The position numbers and the translations under genes were made by a program. The notes under the pieces were generated by a model. It made no database searches and was not told the DNA's origin. It worked only from the letters and a program-made list of their open reading frames with translations. 64,000 bases of DNA from Bacillus sp. V2I10. Its GTDB lineage: Bacteria > Bacillota > Bacilli > Bacillales > Bacillaceae. Each line of letters opens with the position of its first letter. The first letter of the stretch is position 1. Below are positions 41,531-50,348 of the stretch, in pieces. The stretch spans positions 4,674,001-4,738,000 of the forward strand of contig NZ_JAUSYV010000001.1 in the NCBI RefSeq assembly GCF_030817055.1. Direction: 5' to 3'.

Positions 41531-43039
41531 TTAACCTCCTGTTGCCGCTTTCATAATTCTCTCTTGAGAAGCCTCTTCTATCTCCAGGTCAGCGGTTATT
41601 TTCCCTTCACTCATCACTAGGACTCGATCGCACATACCAAGAATTTCTGGAAGGTCTGAAGATATCACCAACACAATGGCACCGCTTTCAACTAACTGAT
41701 TCATTAAGCGGTATACTTCAACTTTTGCACCAACGTCAATGCCTCTTGTCGGTTCATCAAAGATATATACCTTTGCTTGTGTGCATAGCCATTTGGCAAT
41801 AACAACCTTTTGCTGATTGCCTCCACTTAAATTTCGGGCATGAAGGTCAATGTTATCAGGGCGCACCTTCAATTCTTTAATATAATTTTTTGCTTCTTCA
41901 CGGATACCTTTTAAATCAACTAATCTGGATTTATTTGTGAATTTTTTCATATTAGCCATAGCAATGTTGAAATCGAGCGGCTGATCAAGCAAGAGACCTT
42001 CACTTTTCCTGTCCTCTGTAATAAAGGCAATGCCAGCATCAATTGCATCTCGAGGTGACTTAATTCGAACTTCCTCACCATTTATGAAGACTTTTCCGCC
42101 TTCATGTGAATCTGCGCTGAAAATGGCTCGTGCCAGTTCTGTACGGCCTGCGCCGACTAGTCCGGAAATGCCGACAATTTCACCATAACGGATGGAAAAT
42201 CCAACTGGTTCTGAAGTTCCAGCTACCATTATGTTTTCCACCCGAAATCCTTCGTCTCCAAGCGTAAACGATTGCTTAGGATACTTTTCATCAAGCGCAC
42301 GGCCAACCATTAGCTCAATCCAGTAATCCGTTTCGGTTGTCTTAACCTGCAGTGTATCTATTTTAAATCCGTCTCGAAGAATGGTTAACCGATCGCCCAT
42401 CCTTCTGATTTCTTCCAGTCGGTGGGAAATGAATACAATCGCGATTCCTTTTTCCGTAAGCTGTTCAACACAGTTATATAACTGTTCTACTTCTGTTCCA
42501 CTAAGGCTGGATGTTGGCTCGTCCATTATAATCAATTTAGCATCCAGGGCAAGCGCTTTCGCAATTTCAACAAGTTGTTGCTGCCCAATTCCGAGCTCCC
42601 CAAGCTGCTTATCTGCTAGTGCAGGGCTCTGGCCTAGCATCTCCAAACAGCGTTCTGCTTCCTTGCGCATTTCTTTTTGGTTAAGAAGTGACAACTTCCC
42701 GGCACGCTTTAATTCTCTTCCAAGGAAAATATTTTCATAAACCTTTAATTCGGGAATGACATTTAATTCTTGATAAATGGTAGCAATGCCTAGATTCATA
42801 GCCTCAACAGGTGTATTAAGTTCGACCCGCTTACCTTCCCAATAAATTTCTCCGTCATCCTTTTCGTAAGCGCCTGTTAAAATTTTTATGAGAGTCGATT
42901 TACCTGCACCGTTTTCACCAAGTAAAACATGAACTTCACCGGCTATTACATCTAAATCAATCCCTTTTAAAACATGGTTTTGACCAAAGCTCTTTTTAAT
43001 TCCTTTTATTTCGAGGAGGCTTCCTGCATGAGTAACCAT
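41531..43039 (-). CDS. Sugar ABC transporter ATPase (CUT2, RbsA-like)
   Basis: A 502-residue double ATPase of the RbsA/MglA type. The first cassette has Walker A GENGAGKSTLIKIL, signature LGIGQQQLVEIAKAL and Walker B KLIIMDEPTSSL. The second has a degenerate P-loop region GLVGAGRTELARAIF, signature NLSGGNQQKVVIAKWL and VYIFDEPTRGIDVG. The ATG at 43039 (MVTHAGSLLEIKG) follows AAAGGGG; an ATG 21 bp upstream is possible. It is the first gene of the transporter operon, with a good palindrome AGAAAGCGCTTTCCT just upstream. Confidence 0.9.
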   Translation of the reverse strand: MVTHAGSLLEIKGIKKSFGQNHVLKGIDLDVIAGEVHVLLGENGAGKSTLIKILTGAYEKDDGEIYWEGKRVELNTPVEAMNLGIATIYQELNVIPELKVYENIFLGRELKRAGKLSLLNQKEMRKEAERCLEMLGQSPALADKQLGELGIGQQQLVEIAKALALDAKLIIMDEPTSSLSGTEVEQLYNCVEQLTEKGIAIVFISHRLEEIRRMGDRLTILRDGFKIDTLQVKTTETDYWIELMVGRALDEKYPKQSFTLGDEGFRVENIMVAGTSEPVGFSIRYGEIVGISGLVGAGRTELARAIFSADSHEGGKVFINGEEVRIKSPRDAIDAGIAFITEDRKSEGLLLDQPLDFNIAMANMKKFTNKSRLVDLKGIREEAKNYIKELKVRPDNIDLHARNLSGGNQQKVVIAKWLCTQAKVYIFDEPTRGIDVGAKVEVYRLMNQLVESGAIVLVISSDLPEILGMCDRVLVMSEGKITADLEIEEASQERIMKAATGG

Positions 43040-43078
43040 GTACGACCCCTTTCTATTCATTCCATCATTTTATGAATT

Positions 43079-43097
43079 TAAGAAAGCGCTTTCCTAA
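43079..43097. promoter_or_regulatory. LacI/CcpA-type operator upstream of the transporter operon
   Basis: TAAGAAAGCGCTTTCCTAA is close to a perfect palindrome and fits cre-like/LacI operator consensus (GAAAGCGCTTTC). Confidence 0.65.
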
Positions 43098-43197
43098 CAT
43101 GAAGTATAATGTCTTTATATCTTAATTTCAACATTTTTTTGAATATTATTTTTTTTCAAAAAACAATGCTCCTTCAAATAAATATAATTCTTCAACT

Positions 43198-44220
43198 CTA
43201 CTTAACACTCACTGCTAGTTGCGAAAGCTCAAACTTTTGACCAGTCTGATAGGATTCCCGTGCTGCCAAAGCAATTTCGAGTGCCTTTACGCCATCGTCT
43301 ACTGTGACACGCGGTGTTCCGTTCTCAGTTACAACCCGGAAAAAGTCTGAGAGTTCCAAATTGTAGGCATCCGTAAAACGAGATGGAAAATCCGGTAATA
43401 TATCGTGCGTGTTACCCGCTTTAGTTAATATCTGAATGTTATGCTCCCGAAGATTTCCAATAAAAATCGAGCCTTCTGTCCCTATGACCTCTGCCCGTAT
43501 ATCGTAGCCATAATAAGCGTTCCGGCTTGCTTCTGCATCTCCTGCAGCACCAGAAGCAAAATCTATATAAGTAAGGGATTGATCTACATCCCCATACTTT
43601 TCCAAAAAAGGATATTTCAAAACACGGCCTTGAGCGCTAACAGAAGTGACCTCAGACTTCATCAAATAACGGGCAATATCATAATCATGGATGGACACAT
43701 CTACAAACATCCCGCCGCTATGCTTGATGAATGCCTCATGAGGCGCATGGGGATCACGGGAAATTCCGCGGAAGTATATCGGCTCACCGATATCACCTGC
43801 ATCAATTCGTTTTTTTGCTGCATCATAAGCAGGGTCAAATCGGCGCATAAAACCAACCTGGCAGATTGAATTGTTTTTTTCTATCATGGCTTTAATTTCA
43901 TTTGCTTCTTTTAAATCAATTGTCAGCGGTTTTTCAACAAAAATAGCTTTACCTGATTCTGATGCTCTTTTCAATAAATCAAAATGAGTGCTCGTTGGAG
44001 AGGCAATGATTACGGCTTCAATTGTATCATCTTGAAAAATATCATCAGGATTTGCCGTAAAAACCGGCGCCTCAAGTTCTTCTGCAACCCGTTTGGCCGT
44101 CTCAATGTTCATATCGCATACAGCCACAAGTTCCGCGTTTCGAATTTTAGCCACGTTTACTGCATGCCAATATCCAAGCCTTCCTAATCCAAATACAGCC
44201 GATCGAATTTTTTTTGTCAT
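43198..44220 (-). CDS. Inositol 2-dehydrogenase-like oxidoreductase
   Basis: A 340-residue Gfo/Idh/MocA protein closely similar in layout to IolG. It has the Rossmann motif AVFGLGRLGYWHAVNVAKIR, the EKP motif IFVEKPLTIDLKEANE and the catalytic region GGMFVDVSIHDYDIARYLMK. Inositol dehydrogenase paralogues such as IolX and IolW in B. subtilis act on scyllo-inositol, so this gene may extend the substrate range. AAAGGAG precedes the ATG. It follows another Gfo/Idh gene with 19 bp between them and is likely co-transcribed with it. Myo- versus scyllo-specificity cannot be read from the sequence. Confidence 0.82.
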   Translation of the reverse strand: MTKKIRSAVFGLGRLGYWHAVNVAKIRNAELVAVCDMNIETAKRVAEELEAPVFTANPDDIFQDDTIEAVIIASPTSTHFDLLKRASESGKAIFVEKPLTIDLKEANEIKAMIEKNNSICQVGFMRRFDPAYDAAKKRIDAGDIGEPIYFRGISRDPHAPHEAFIKHSGGMFVDVSIHDYDIARYLMKSEVTSVSAQGRVLKYPFLEKYGDVDQSLTYIDFASGAAGDAEASRNAYYGYDIRAEVIGTEGSIFIGNLREHNIQILTKAGNTHDILPDFPSRFTDAYNLELSDFFRVVTENGTPRVTVDDGVKALEIALAARESYQTGQKFELSQLAVSVK

Positions 44221-44239
44221 AGTATTTAATCTCCTTTTA

Positions 44240-45223
44240 TTAAACGTCTGTTAACACAGACTTGCTGTGAAGTGATTGATAGCTTTTTTCAAGATAACGG
44301 GCCATCAAAAGGGAATGTTCCTCATTGTAAACCGTTTTTTTCCCCTCAAGGATACAGTCATGAAAATGGTCAACCTGATTTAAATATTGATCGTCTTTAA
44401 ACCTTTCAAAAAGAATCACATTGCCATTTTCGTCTCTCACAGTTACTTTCCCGTATCCATCAGCTGATACATCTGGACGAAACGAGGAGTCAACTAAAAT
44501 GGAGCCCTTAGGACCAATGATTTCATAGCGATTAATAAACGGAAGTTCCATAGAAGCTGATACTTCAGCTGTCCGATTATATTTATCTATCAATACGCAA
44601 GTCGACGTTGTATCTACACCGTTGTGAATTTTTCCGCTCATTGAAAGTTGAACAGGATTAAAACCGACAATTTGTGTGACTGCATGCAAACCGTAACATC
44701 CGACATCACGCATAGCGCCTCCGCCTAATTCGCGATTTAAGCGAATGTCTTCTTCATCTTCAAGCATCCAGGAAAAATGGGCTTTCACATGGCGGTATTC
44801 CCCGATGAGGCCGGATCCGAGCAATTCCTTTACTCGCTTGTGCTGACAGTGAAATTGGTACATAAATGCTTCCATAAAGACTGCGTTATTTTCTTTTGCT
44901 GCTGTCTTCACAGCTTCCATTTCGGCTTCCGTTAACGCTGCTGGCTTTTCAAGAAGCACATGTTTTCCTTTTTCTATTGCCTTTACCGCCCATTCGGCAT
45001 GAAGTGAATTTGGCAGTGGAATGTAAACGGCTTCAATAGATGGATCATCAAGCAGCTGTTCATATTGTTCATAAATGATAGGTGTTTCAAAACGTTTCGC
45101 TTTTTCAAAGCTTTTAGATGCAACAGCTCTTATATCTGCTCGGTCTGAACGCCGCAATGCCGGAACTAGTTCGTTGTAGGCAATATTTGCAGCACTAATG
45201 ATTCCCCAGCGGATTTTAGCCAT
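44240..45223 (-). CDS. Gfo/Idh/MocA-family oxidoreductase
   Basis: A 327-residue dehydrogenase of a different subgroup from the two IolG-like proteins. The Rossmann segment is IRWGIISAANIAYNELVPAL, the EKP motif is HVLLEKPAALTEAEME, and the substrate domain carries GGGAMRDVGCYGLHAVTQIV. It resembles the dihydrodiol dehydrogenase/glucose-fructose oxidoreductase branch. I use the ATG at 45223, preceded by CAGGAG, not the TTG at 45241. It is the first gene of the pair with the IolG-like gene, and an AAGCGCTT palindrome lies about 60 bp upstream. It may be an inositol or sugar dehydrogenase. Confidence 0.8.
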   Translation of the reverse strand: MAKIRWGIISAANIAYNELVPALRRSDRADIRAVASKSFEKAKRFETPIIYEQYEQLLDDPSIEAVYIPLPNSLHAEWAVKAIEKGKHVLLEKPAALTEAEMEAVKTAAKENNAVFMEAFMYQFHCQHKRVKELLGSGLIGEYRHVKAHFSWMLEDEEDIRLNRELGGGAMRDVGCYGLHAVTQIVGFNPVQLSMSGKIHNGVDTTSTCVLIDKYNRTAEVSASMELPFINRYEIIGPKGSILVDSSFRPDVSADGYGKVTVRDENGNVILFERFKDDQYLNQVDHFHDCILEGKKTVYNEEHSLLMARYLEKSYQSLHSKSVLTDV

Positions 45224-45282
45224 TTTGATCACTCCTGACAATTTTAATAACTAAATATTCAGAAATTTAAAGATAGAAAATA

Positions 45283-45297
45283 GGTAAGCGCTTTCTC
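45283..45297. promoter_or_regulatory. LacI/CcpA-type operator upstream of the dehydrogenase pair
   Basis: GGTAAGCGCTTTCTC, the fourth palindrome with an AAGCGCTT core, lies between this operon and the terminator of the next cluster. Confidence 0.55.
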
Positions 45298-45431
45298 TAT
45301 TCATTTTAGCTTACTCTTTTTTTTTATTCAATTACTATTTTCAAAATCTAGCATATTCTTCCCCTTTTTCTGCAAATTTCCAATAATACCTGCTTCTATT
45401 CCACCACCATAAAACAGACTATCTAGCATAA

Positions 45432-45463
45432 AAAAAGAGAGAGATTGTTATATCTCTCTTTTT
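45432..45463 (-). terminator. Terminator of the GH1-ROK unit
   Basis: AAAAAGAGAGAGAT and ATATCTCTCTTTTT form a stem with a T run on the minus strand, 10 bp after the ROK kinase stop. Confidence 0.8.
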
Positions 45464-45472
45464 CTCTTTGAT

Positions 45473-46369
45473 CTATACAATATTTCTTTGTTTATGATAA
45501 TGATATAAAGCACCCAGCAAGCCTGATTGATTGAAGTACCGGCAATGATCGATATTCGTTAGTTCCAATGCTTCAGGCCGTATCAGTCCAATCTTATCCT
45601 TCAATAAAGAAATGAAAGCTTCCTGTGAGCTTACGCCTCCTCCAAATAGAATTTTTTCTGGAGCTAAAGAATGAATGATGTTGACAGTCCCAACTGCAAG
45701 GGCTGTGAAAAATGCTTCCACTTCTTCGGTTATCACTTGATTTTTTTTCTGATAAAGGTCAAATATCTCTTCTCCTGTATAAGCTTGATGAAGCCGATTA
45801 TTCACACGGTCGATCAGATTCCAGGTAGAGCCTAATCTGCTAAGTGTAGCTGTTTCCATTAGTAAAGGAAGATTTTCCGTTATTTGCAGACACATTAAAC
45901 CAAATTCTCCAGCCATACCTTGTCTTCCCCTATATAACTCATTGTTGATAAAAATAGAACCGCCAATCCCAGTTCCAACTGTTAAGACGACAAAATGATT
46001 GTTAGCGATTGCGTTACCTTTCCATTTTTCTGCAAGCGCCGCACAATTGGCATCATTTTCTAATTCTATAGGCAGTTTCAAACTTTTAAGTTCTTCCTTA
46101 ACCCTTTTGTTCTGTAAATCAGTTACCGCCCCAGCAAAAAAGACGTTTCCTGTGTGAACATCAACAGCTCCAGGAACGCTGAGTGCGATCCCTTTAATAG
46201 GATATTTTTGTTTATATTCTTCCGTTTGATCAATAAGCATGGTGAAAATTTCATTGTTCCCTTGTGGTGGTGTTTGATGCACGTTTGATTCAATTACATT
46301 CCCATCACTATTCATGACGGCTGATTTAACAGATGTTCCTCCAATATCAAATACCGCTGTTAGTTCCAA
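45473..46369 (-). CDS. ROK-family sugar kinase
   Basis: A 298-residue ROK protein. The ATP-binding motif FDIGGTSVKSAVMN is at the N-terminus, and ENDANCAALAEKW carries the catalytic Asp. TVGTGIGGSIFINNELYRGR completes the sugar site. No N-terminal helix-turn-helix is present, so it is a kinase rather than a repressor. The usual CxCGxxGC zinc motif is absent (MAGEFGLMCLQITENL stands there), as in some beta-glucoside kinase-type members. A TTG start follows GGAGGGAG. It lies 24 bp after the GH1 gene, suggesting it phosphorylates the sugar the GH1 enzyme releases, perhaps mannose, GlcNAc or ManNAc. Confidence 0.82.
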   Translation of the reverse strand: MELTAVFDIGGTSVKSAVMNSDGNVIESNVHQTPPQGNNEIFTMLIDQTEEYKQKYPIKGIALSVPGAVDVHTGNVFFAGAVTDLQNKRVKEELKSLKLPIELENDANCAALAEKWKGNAIANNHFVVLTVGTGIGGSIFINNELYRGRQGMAGEFGLMCLQITENLPLLMETATLSRLGSTWNLIDRVNNRLHQAYTGEEIFDLYQKKNQVITEEVEAFFTALAVGTVNIIHSLAPEKILFGGGVSSQEAFISLLKDKIGLIRPEALELTNIDHCRYFNQSGLLGALYHYHKQRNIV

Positions 46370-46393
46370 CTATCTCCCTCCGCTTTCTAAATT

Positions 46394-47791
46394 TCAAAAT
46401 CCATTATTTTTTGAAAGCTGAGCAAACCACTGACCGCTTTTCTTTATTGATCTTTTATAATGATCATCTAAATGAACAGAGACAAGCCCATATCGATTTT
46501 TATAGGCATTCAGCCAAGACCAATTATCCATAAAGGTCCAGAGGTGATATCCTTTGACATTTACGCCTTCTTTCAATGCTTGGTGAATCCATTTAAGGTG
46601 CGCTTGCATAAACTCAATTCGGTAATCGTCAATAATCTTGCCTGTTTCATCTCTGAAACGCTCCTCATTTTCCACACCCATGCCATTTTCAGAAATAAAG
46701 CATTCAATGTTTCCATAGTCCTGTTTGACATTCATCAAAATATCATAGATGCCTTTCTCATAGATTTCCCATCCGCGATAAGGATTCATCTTCCTTCCAG
46801 GCATTTCGTAATAATCAAAGTATCTTTCCGGTAAAAATGGTGCCTGAAGGTTCGGGAGGTTTTCCTTTGCTTTTATTCTCCGTGGCTGATAATAATTAAT
46901 CCCCAATAAATCAACAGTGTTTTGTTGAATGGTTTCTAAATCCTTCTCTTTCATTTCAGGCAGGAAGTTTTCCTTTTTCAAAAGAGCAACTAGTTCTTCA
47001 GGAAACTTTCCTTTTACACTAGGGTCTAAAAACGATCGGTTAAAGAATAGGTCCGCCATTCTAGCGGCTTTGACATCTTCTGGATGCTGACTGCGCGGAT
47101 AGGAAGGCGTCAAGTTCAATATGATTCCGATCTTTCCGTCTTTCCTGCTGTCATGATAGGCTTCAATAGCTTTTGCACTAGCTAAAATCGTATGAAAACC
47201 TACTTGTACGGCTTTTTTAAAGTCACAAATAGCAGGGTAATGAAATCCGTATAAGTAACCGCCTTCGACAGGCACAATCGGTTCGTTATGGGTAAACCAC
47301 TTTTTCACGCGATCACCAAAAAGGTTAAAGCAGGTGCTGGCATACTCCACATAAGCATCAACTACCTCACGGCTTTCCCATCCTCCCCTTTTTTGCAGAG
47401 CAAGCGGCATATCAAAATGATAGAGATTGATGAAAGGTTCGATGTTATGGATCATTAATTCATTAATGACATCTTCATAGAAATGAATGGCTTGCTGATT
47501 TACTTCTCCCTCTCCGTCCGGAAACAGCCTTGACCATGAGATGGAAAATCGGAAGCTATTATGTCCTGCTTCTTTCATTAATTGAATATCTTCTTTGTAT
47601 TTCTCATAAAACTTTGAAGTATGATTGGGTCCTGCTCCATTATGAAAACGGTGCGGCTCTGTCTCAAACCAATAATCCCAAATATTTTGACCTTTGCCGT
47701 CTCCTTCTGCATGTCCTTCCATTTGTGTTGCAGATGATGCAGACCCCCACCAAAAATCGTTGGGAAAAAGATAATTCATTTGTTTTTCCAA
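46394..47791 (-). CDS. GH1 beta-glycosidase
   Basis: A 465-residue glycoside hydrolase family 1 enzyme (TIM barrel, retaining). The N-terminal signature FPNDFWWGSASSATQMEGHA, the acid/base Glu in KKWFTHNEPIVPVEGGY and the nucleophile Glu in CFISENGMGVENEERF are all present. There is no signal peptide, so it is cytoplasmic. I favour the TTG at 47791, 9 nt after AAGGAAGGGG; the first ATG (47779) would leave a 21-nt gap. GH1 covers beta-glucosidases, 6-phospho-beta-glucosidases and beta-mannosidases. Its place next to an N-glycan locus makes cleavage of Man-beta-1,4-GlcNAc an attractive guess. Confidence 0.85.
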   Translation of the reverse strand: MEKQMNYLFPNDFWWGSASSATQMEGHAEGDGKGQNIWDYWFETEPHRFHNGAGPNHTSKFYEKYKEDIQLMKEAGHNSFRFSISWSRLFPDGEGEVNQQAIHFYEDVINELMIHNIEPFINLYHFDMPLALQKRGGWESREVVDAYVEYASTCFNLFGDRVKKWFTHNEPIVPVEGGYLYGFHYPAICDFKKAVQVGFHTILASAKAIEAYHDSRKDGKIGIILNLTPSYPRSQHPEDVKAARMADLFFNRSFLDPSVKGKFPEELVALLKKENFLPEMKEKDLETIQQNTVDLLGINYYQPRRIKAKENLPNLQAPFLPERYFDYYEMPGRKMNPYRGWEIYEKGIYDILMNVKQDYGNIECFISENGMGVENEERFRDETGKIIDDYRIEFMQAHLKWIHQALKEGVNVKGYHLWTFMDNWSWLNAYKNRYGLVSVHLDDHYKRSIKKSGQWFAQLSKNNGF

Positions 47792-47816
47792 GTTTTTAAA
47801 CCCCTTCCTTAAAAAG

Positions 47817-47847
47817 GACACCAAGCCGCTTAATCCAGCTTGGTGTC
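47817..47847 (-). terminator. Terminator of the oligosaccharide transporter operon
   Basis: GACACCAAGC and GCTTGGTGTC form a 10-bp stem followed by CTTTTT on the minus strand. The T run overlaps the region just before the GH1 ribosome binding site. Confidence 0.8.
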
Positions 47848-47855
47848 ATGTATGA

Positions 47856-49319
47856 TTATTTACCTTGTGTTTTTCTCCAAGCATCATATTGCTTTTGAAT
47901 TTCAGCCATGACTTTATCAAGTCCAGCTTCTTTAAACTTTTTGTTTGCTTTTGGCAAGTACTCTTCCGGGTCTACTGAACCTGTCATGAGCGGTTTTGAA
48001 AACTCACTTGAGACATTAGAGATAGCAGCGATTTCCGTACGGACTGGATTAGGATCAAAATAGAACCCAAGCGTTGGAGCAGGTATAGATTCATTATTGA
48101 ATTTCTCAAAGGCATCCCACTTATCATCTGGATCATTGTCATATAAAGGCAGGATAAATTGATTTCCAATGGCAAAGCTTGGCATATTAAAGTTATCAAT
48201 ACGTGCTTGTAAATCTTTAATTTTATCATTCTCTCCTTTTTCATAATGAACATCTTCAATACCTTTATCCAATAAAGTCCGTAAATATGGATCTGTATTT
48301 AATAAATTTAAGAACATCATCGCACGTTCCGGATTTTTTGATGTCACAGAGATAGCCTGCATCGAACCCGTAACTGAACCATTAAAAGTGATCGGCTCAT
48401 GAATTGGCTGAACGGCTAAATCATATCCTGAAGTACGGGCCCATGTAAGCTCAGCATATGGCTGATACATTTCTTTACGAACGAACCAGTTTTCTACTTC
48501 AAGCGGCCAAGGATCATTGCTGGTTGCAGCATCTGACTTAATATATCCGGCTTTATAGAAGCTGTGCATCGTTTTTAATGCTTGCTCCATCTCTGGTGTT
48601 TCATACACATTCACAATTTTGTGATCCAATGTATCCAGATGAACAGCAAACGGCATTTTATCATCTAAAATATAATCAAACGGCAGGTATGGATTAAACG
48701 TAGAAATCGGGGTGAAATCAGGTTCATTTTCTTTAATGGTTTTTAATAATGGCTCTAAGTCTTCAAGTGACTCAACTTTCTTAATGTCCAGGTTGTGTTT
48801 TTCAACTAATCTCTTGTTAAAAACATAAACACTTTGCTGTCCTACTTCTTTATTAGCCGGAACGGCATACAATTTCCCGTCAATTTTTGCCCCTTCTAAA
48901 AAGGCAGGGTCTAATGCTTCTTTTAATTCTTTTCCTTCTGAATCCAGTAATTTATCTAATTCAACAAAAGCACCTTTTCGGGCATTTAACACATAGTTTG
49001 CTGCCCATGAACTTGTAAATGCAATATCAAACGGCTCACCCGAGGCAATCACGACTTGCATTTTTTTATCATAGTCACCCCAGTCGATCATTTTCAGGTT
49101 GATTTTAGTATTTATTTTTTCTTTCGTGTATTCATTTACTTTTTCCATGACTTTATCGGCATCTTTTTGAGGTGTTCCGATCATATACCACGTTAGTTCA
49201 TACGGTTTTAGTTCCCCATTTTCAGTTGAATTGCTCTCCTTAGCTCCCCCCATGCATCCTGATAAAATCAAGGTTAAACTAATCACAGCCATAAAAATCG
49301 ATACCCATTTCTTTTGCAT
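47856..49319 (-). CDS. Extracellular solute-binding lipoprotein (oligosaccharide ABC importer)
   Basis: A 487-residue LplA/YtcQ-like binding protein of the CUT1 class. The lipoprotein signal MQKKWVSIFMAVISLTLILS ends in the lipobox LSGC (Cys about residue 22). The mature part begins YELTWYMIGTPQKDADKVME and ends KVMAEIQKQYDAW, typical of the Lpl family for oligosaccharides. AAGGGGG precedes the ATG. It lies downstream of two permease genes in the order lplB-lplC-lplA-like. In this context it probably binds glycans released by the secreted GH85 enzyme, comparable in role to pneumococcal NgtS. Confidence 0.88.
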   Translation of the reverse strand: MQKKWVSIFMAVISLTLILSGCMGGAKESNSTENGELKPYELTWYMIGTPQKDADKVMEKVNEYTKEKINTKINLKMIDWGDYDKKMQVVIASGEPFDIAFTSSWAANYVLNARKGAFVELDKLLDSEGKELKEALDPAFLEGAKIDGKLYAVPANKEVGQQSVYVFNKRLVEKHNLDIKKVESLEDLEPLLKTIKENEPDFTPISTFNPYLPFDYILDDKMPFAVHLDTLDHKIVNVYETPEMEQALKTMHSFYKAGYIKSDAATSNDPWPLEVENWFVRKEMYQPYAELTWARTSGYDLAVQPIHEPITFNGSVTGSMQAISVTSKNPERAMMFLNLLNTDPYLRTLLDKGIEDVHYEKGENDKIKDLQARIDNFNMPSFAIGNQFILPLYDNDPDDKWDAFEKFNNESIPAPTLGFYFDPNPVRTEIAAISNVSSEFSKPLMTGSVDPEEYLPKANKKFKEAGLDKVMAEIQKQYDAWRKTQGK

Positions 49320-49357
49320 GCTTTTTCCCCCTTATTGTTTGTTTTCTTTTTAACTAA

Positions 49358-50329
49358 TCATTCTTTTACACTGCCGATTGTCAGCCCGCTAACAAAATAT
49401 TTTTGGAAAAATGGATAAGTAATCGCAATCGGTAAGGTTGAAATGACTACCATCGCCATTTTTGCTGCATCTTGCGGAATGGTGGTTAATATTCCGGCTT
49501 GCTGACCATTTGTTAATGCATTCTGGCGAATGAATTCCAAGTTGCCCTCAACCTTCATTAAAAGAGATTGCAATGGAACCAGGGTTGGATTATCAATAAA
49601 TAACAAGGCATTAAACCAATCATTCCAGTAACCAAGTGTACTGAATAATGCGATGGTTGCAATACCAGGCAAGGATAATGGCAAAACGATTTGAAAAAAG
49701 ATTCTCCATTCACTTGCGCCGTCAATGCGTGCTGATTCTAATACAGATTCAGGTACCGATCTGATGAAAAAAGTTCGCATAATCAAAATGTAGAAAGCGT
49801 TTACAACAAGCGGCAGAATAAGAGCCCATATCGTATTTTTCAATTGCAGAACCTGAGTGGCCACGATATAAAAAGGAACTAACCCTCCGCCAAATAACAT
49901 TGTAAAGAAAGCTAAAAACGTGAAAAATTTGCGATACAAAAACTGTTTTCTTGAGATTGCGTAAGCATAAAAAGAGATCGTCATCACACTTATTAATGTA
50001 CCTAAAACTGTAACGAGTATCGTAATGAAATAGGATTGAAACAATTGATCTTTCATAGCCCATAAATATTGATAGGCAGCGGGACTCCATTTTTCCGGAA
50101 TAATTTGGAACCCATTAGCGGCAAGCGTTTTTTCATCCGTTAAAGAAATCATAATAACATATATAAAAGGAAACACACATACCATGGCAAATCCGCCTAA
50201 GATCACATTCATGATTAGATTTGGGAAGCCATTTAATTCATGCGGGTTATATTTTCTTTGCCGCTTCTTTTTTTTCTGTACGTCAATCTTTACAGCCGGA
50301 TCTTTTACTTGAGTATTTGCTGGTCCCAC
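49358..50329 (-). CDS. ABC transporter permease (LplC/YtcP-like)
   Basis: A 323-residue permease with six membrane segments and the EAA-type loop SARIDGASEWRIFFQIVLPLS. A basic N-terminal tail of about 35 residues (KIDVQKKKKRQRKYNPHELN) precedes the first segment. I prefer the GTG at 50329, preceded by AAAGGAG with 8 nt spacing, because an earlier ATG (50362) lies only one base after its AAGGAG and overlaps the end of the lplB-like gene. It forms the channel with the LplB-like permease. No dedicated ATPase is encoded nearby. Confidence 0.87.
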   Translation of the reverse strand: MGPANTQVKDPAVKIDVQKKKKRQRKYNPHELNGFPNLIMNVILGGFAMVCVFPFIYVIMISLTDEKTLAANGFQIIPEKWSPAAYQYLWAMKDQLFQSYFITILVTVLGTLISVMTISFYAYAISRKQFLYRKFFTFLAFFTMLFGGGLVPFYIVATQVLQLKNTIWALILPLVVNAFYILIMRTFFIRSVPESVLESARIDGASEWRIFFQIVLPLSLPGIATIALFSTLGYWNDWFNALLFIDNPTLVPLQSLLMKVEGNLEFIRQNALTNGQQAGILTTIPQDAAKMAMVVISTLPIAITYPFFQKYFVSGLTIGSVKE

Positions 50330-50348
50330 ACTTTTGTCTCCTTTCTTA

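Noticed and set aside
45473..46369. ROK protein as a transcriptional repressor
   Set aside because: It lacks the N-terminal helix-turn-helix domain of ROK repressors and has kinase length and motifs.
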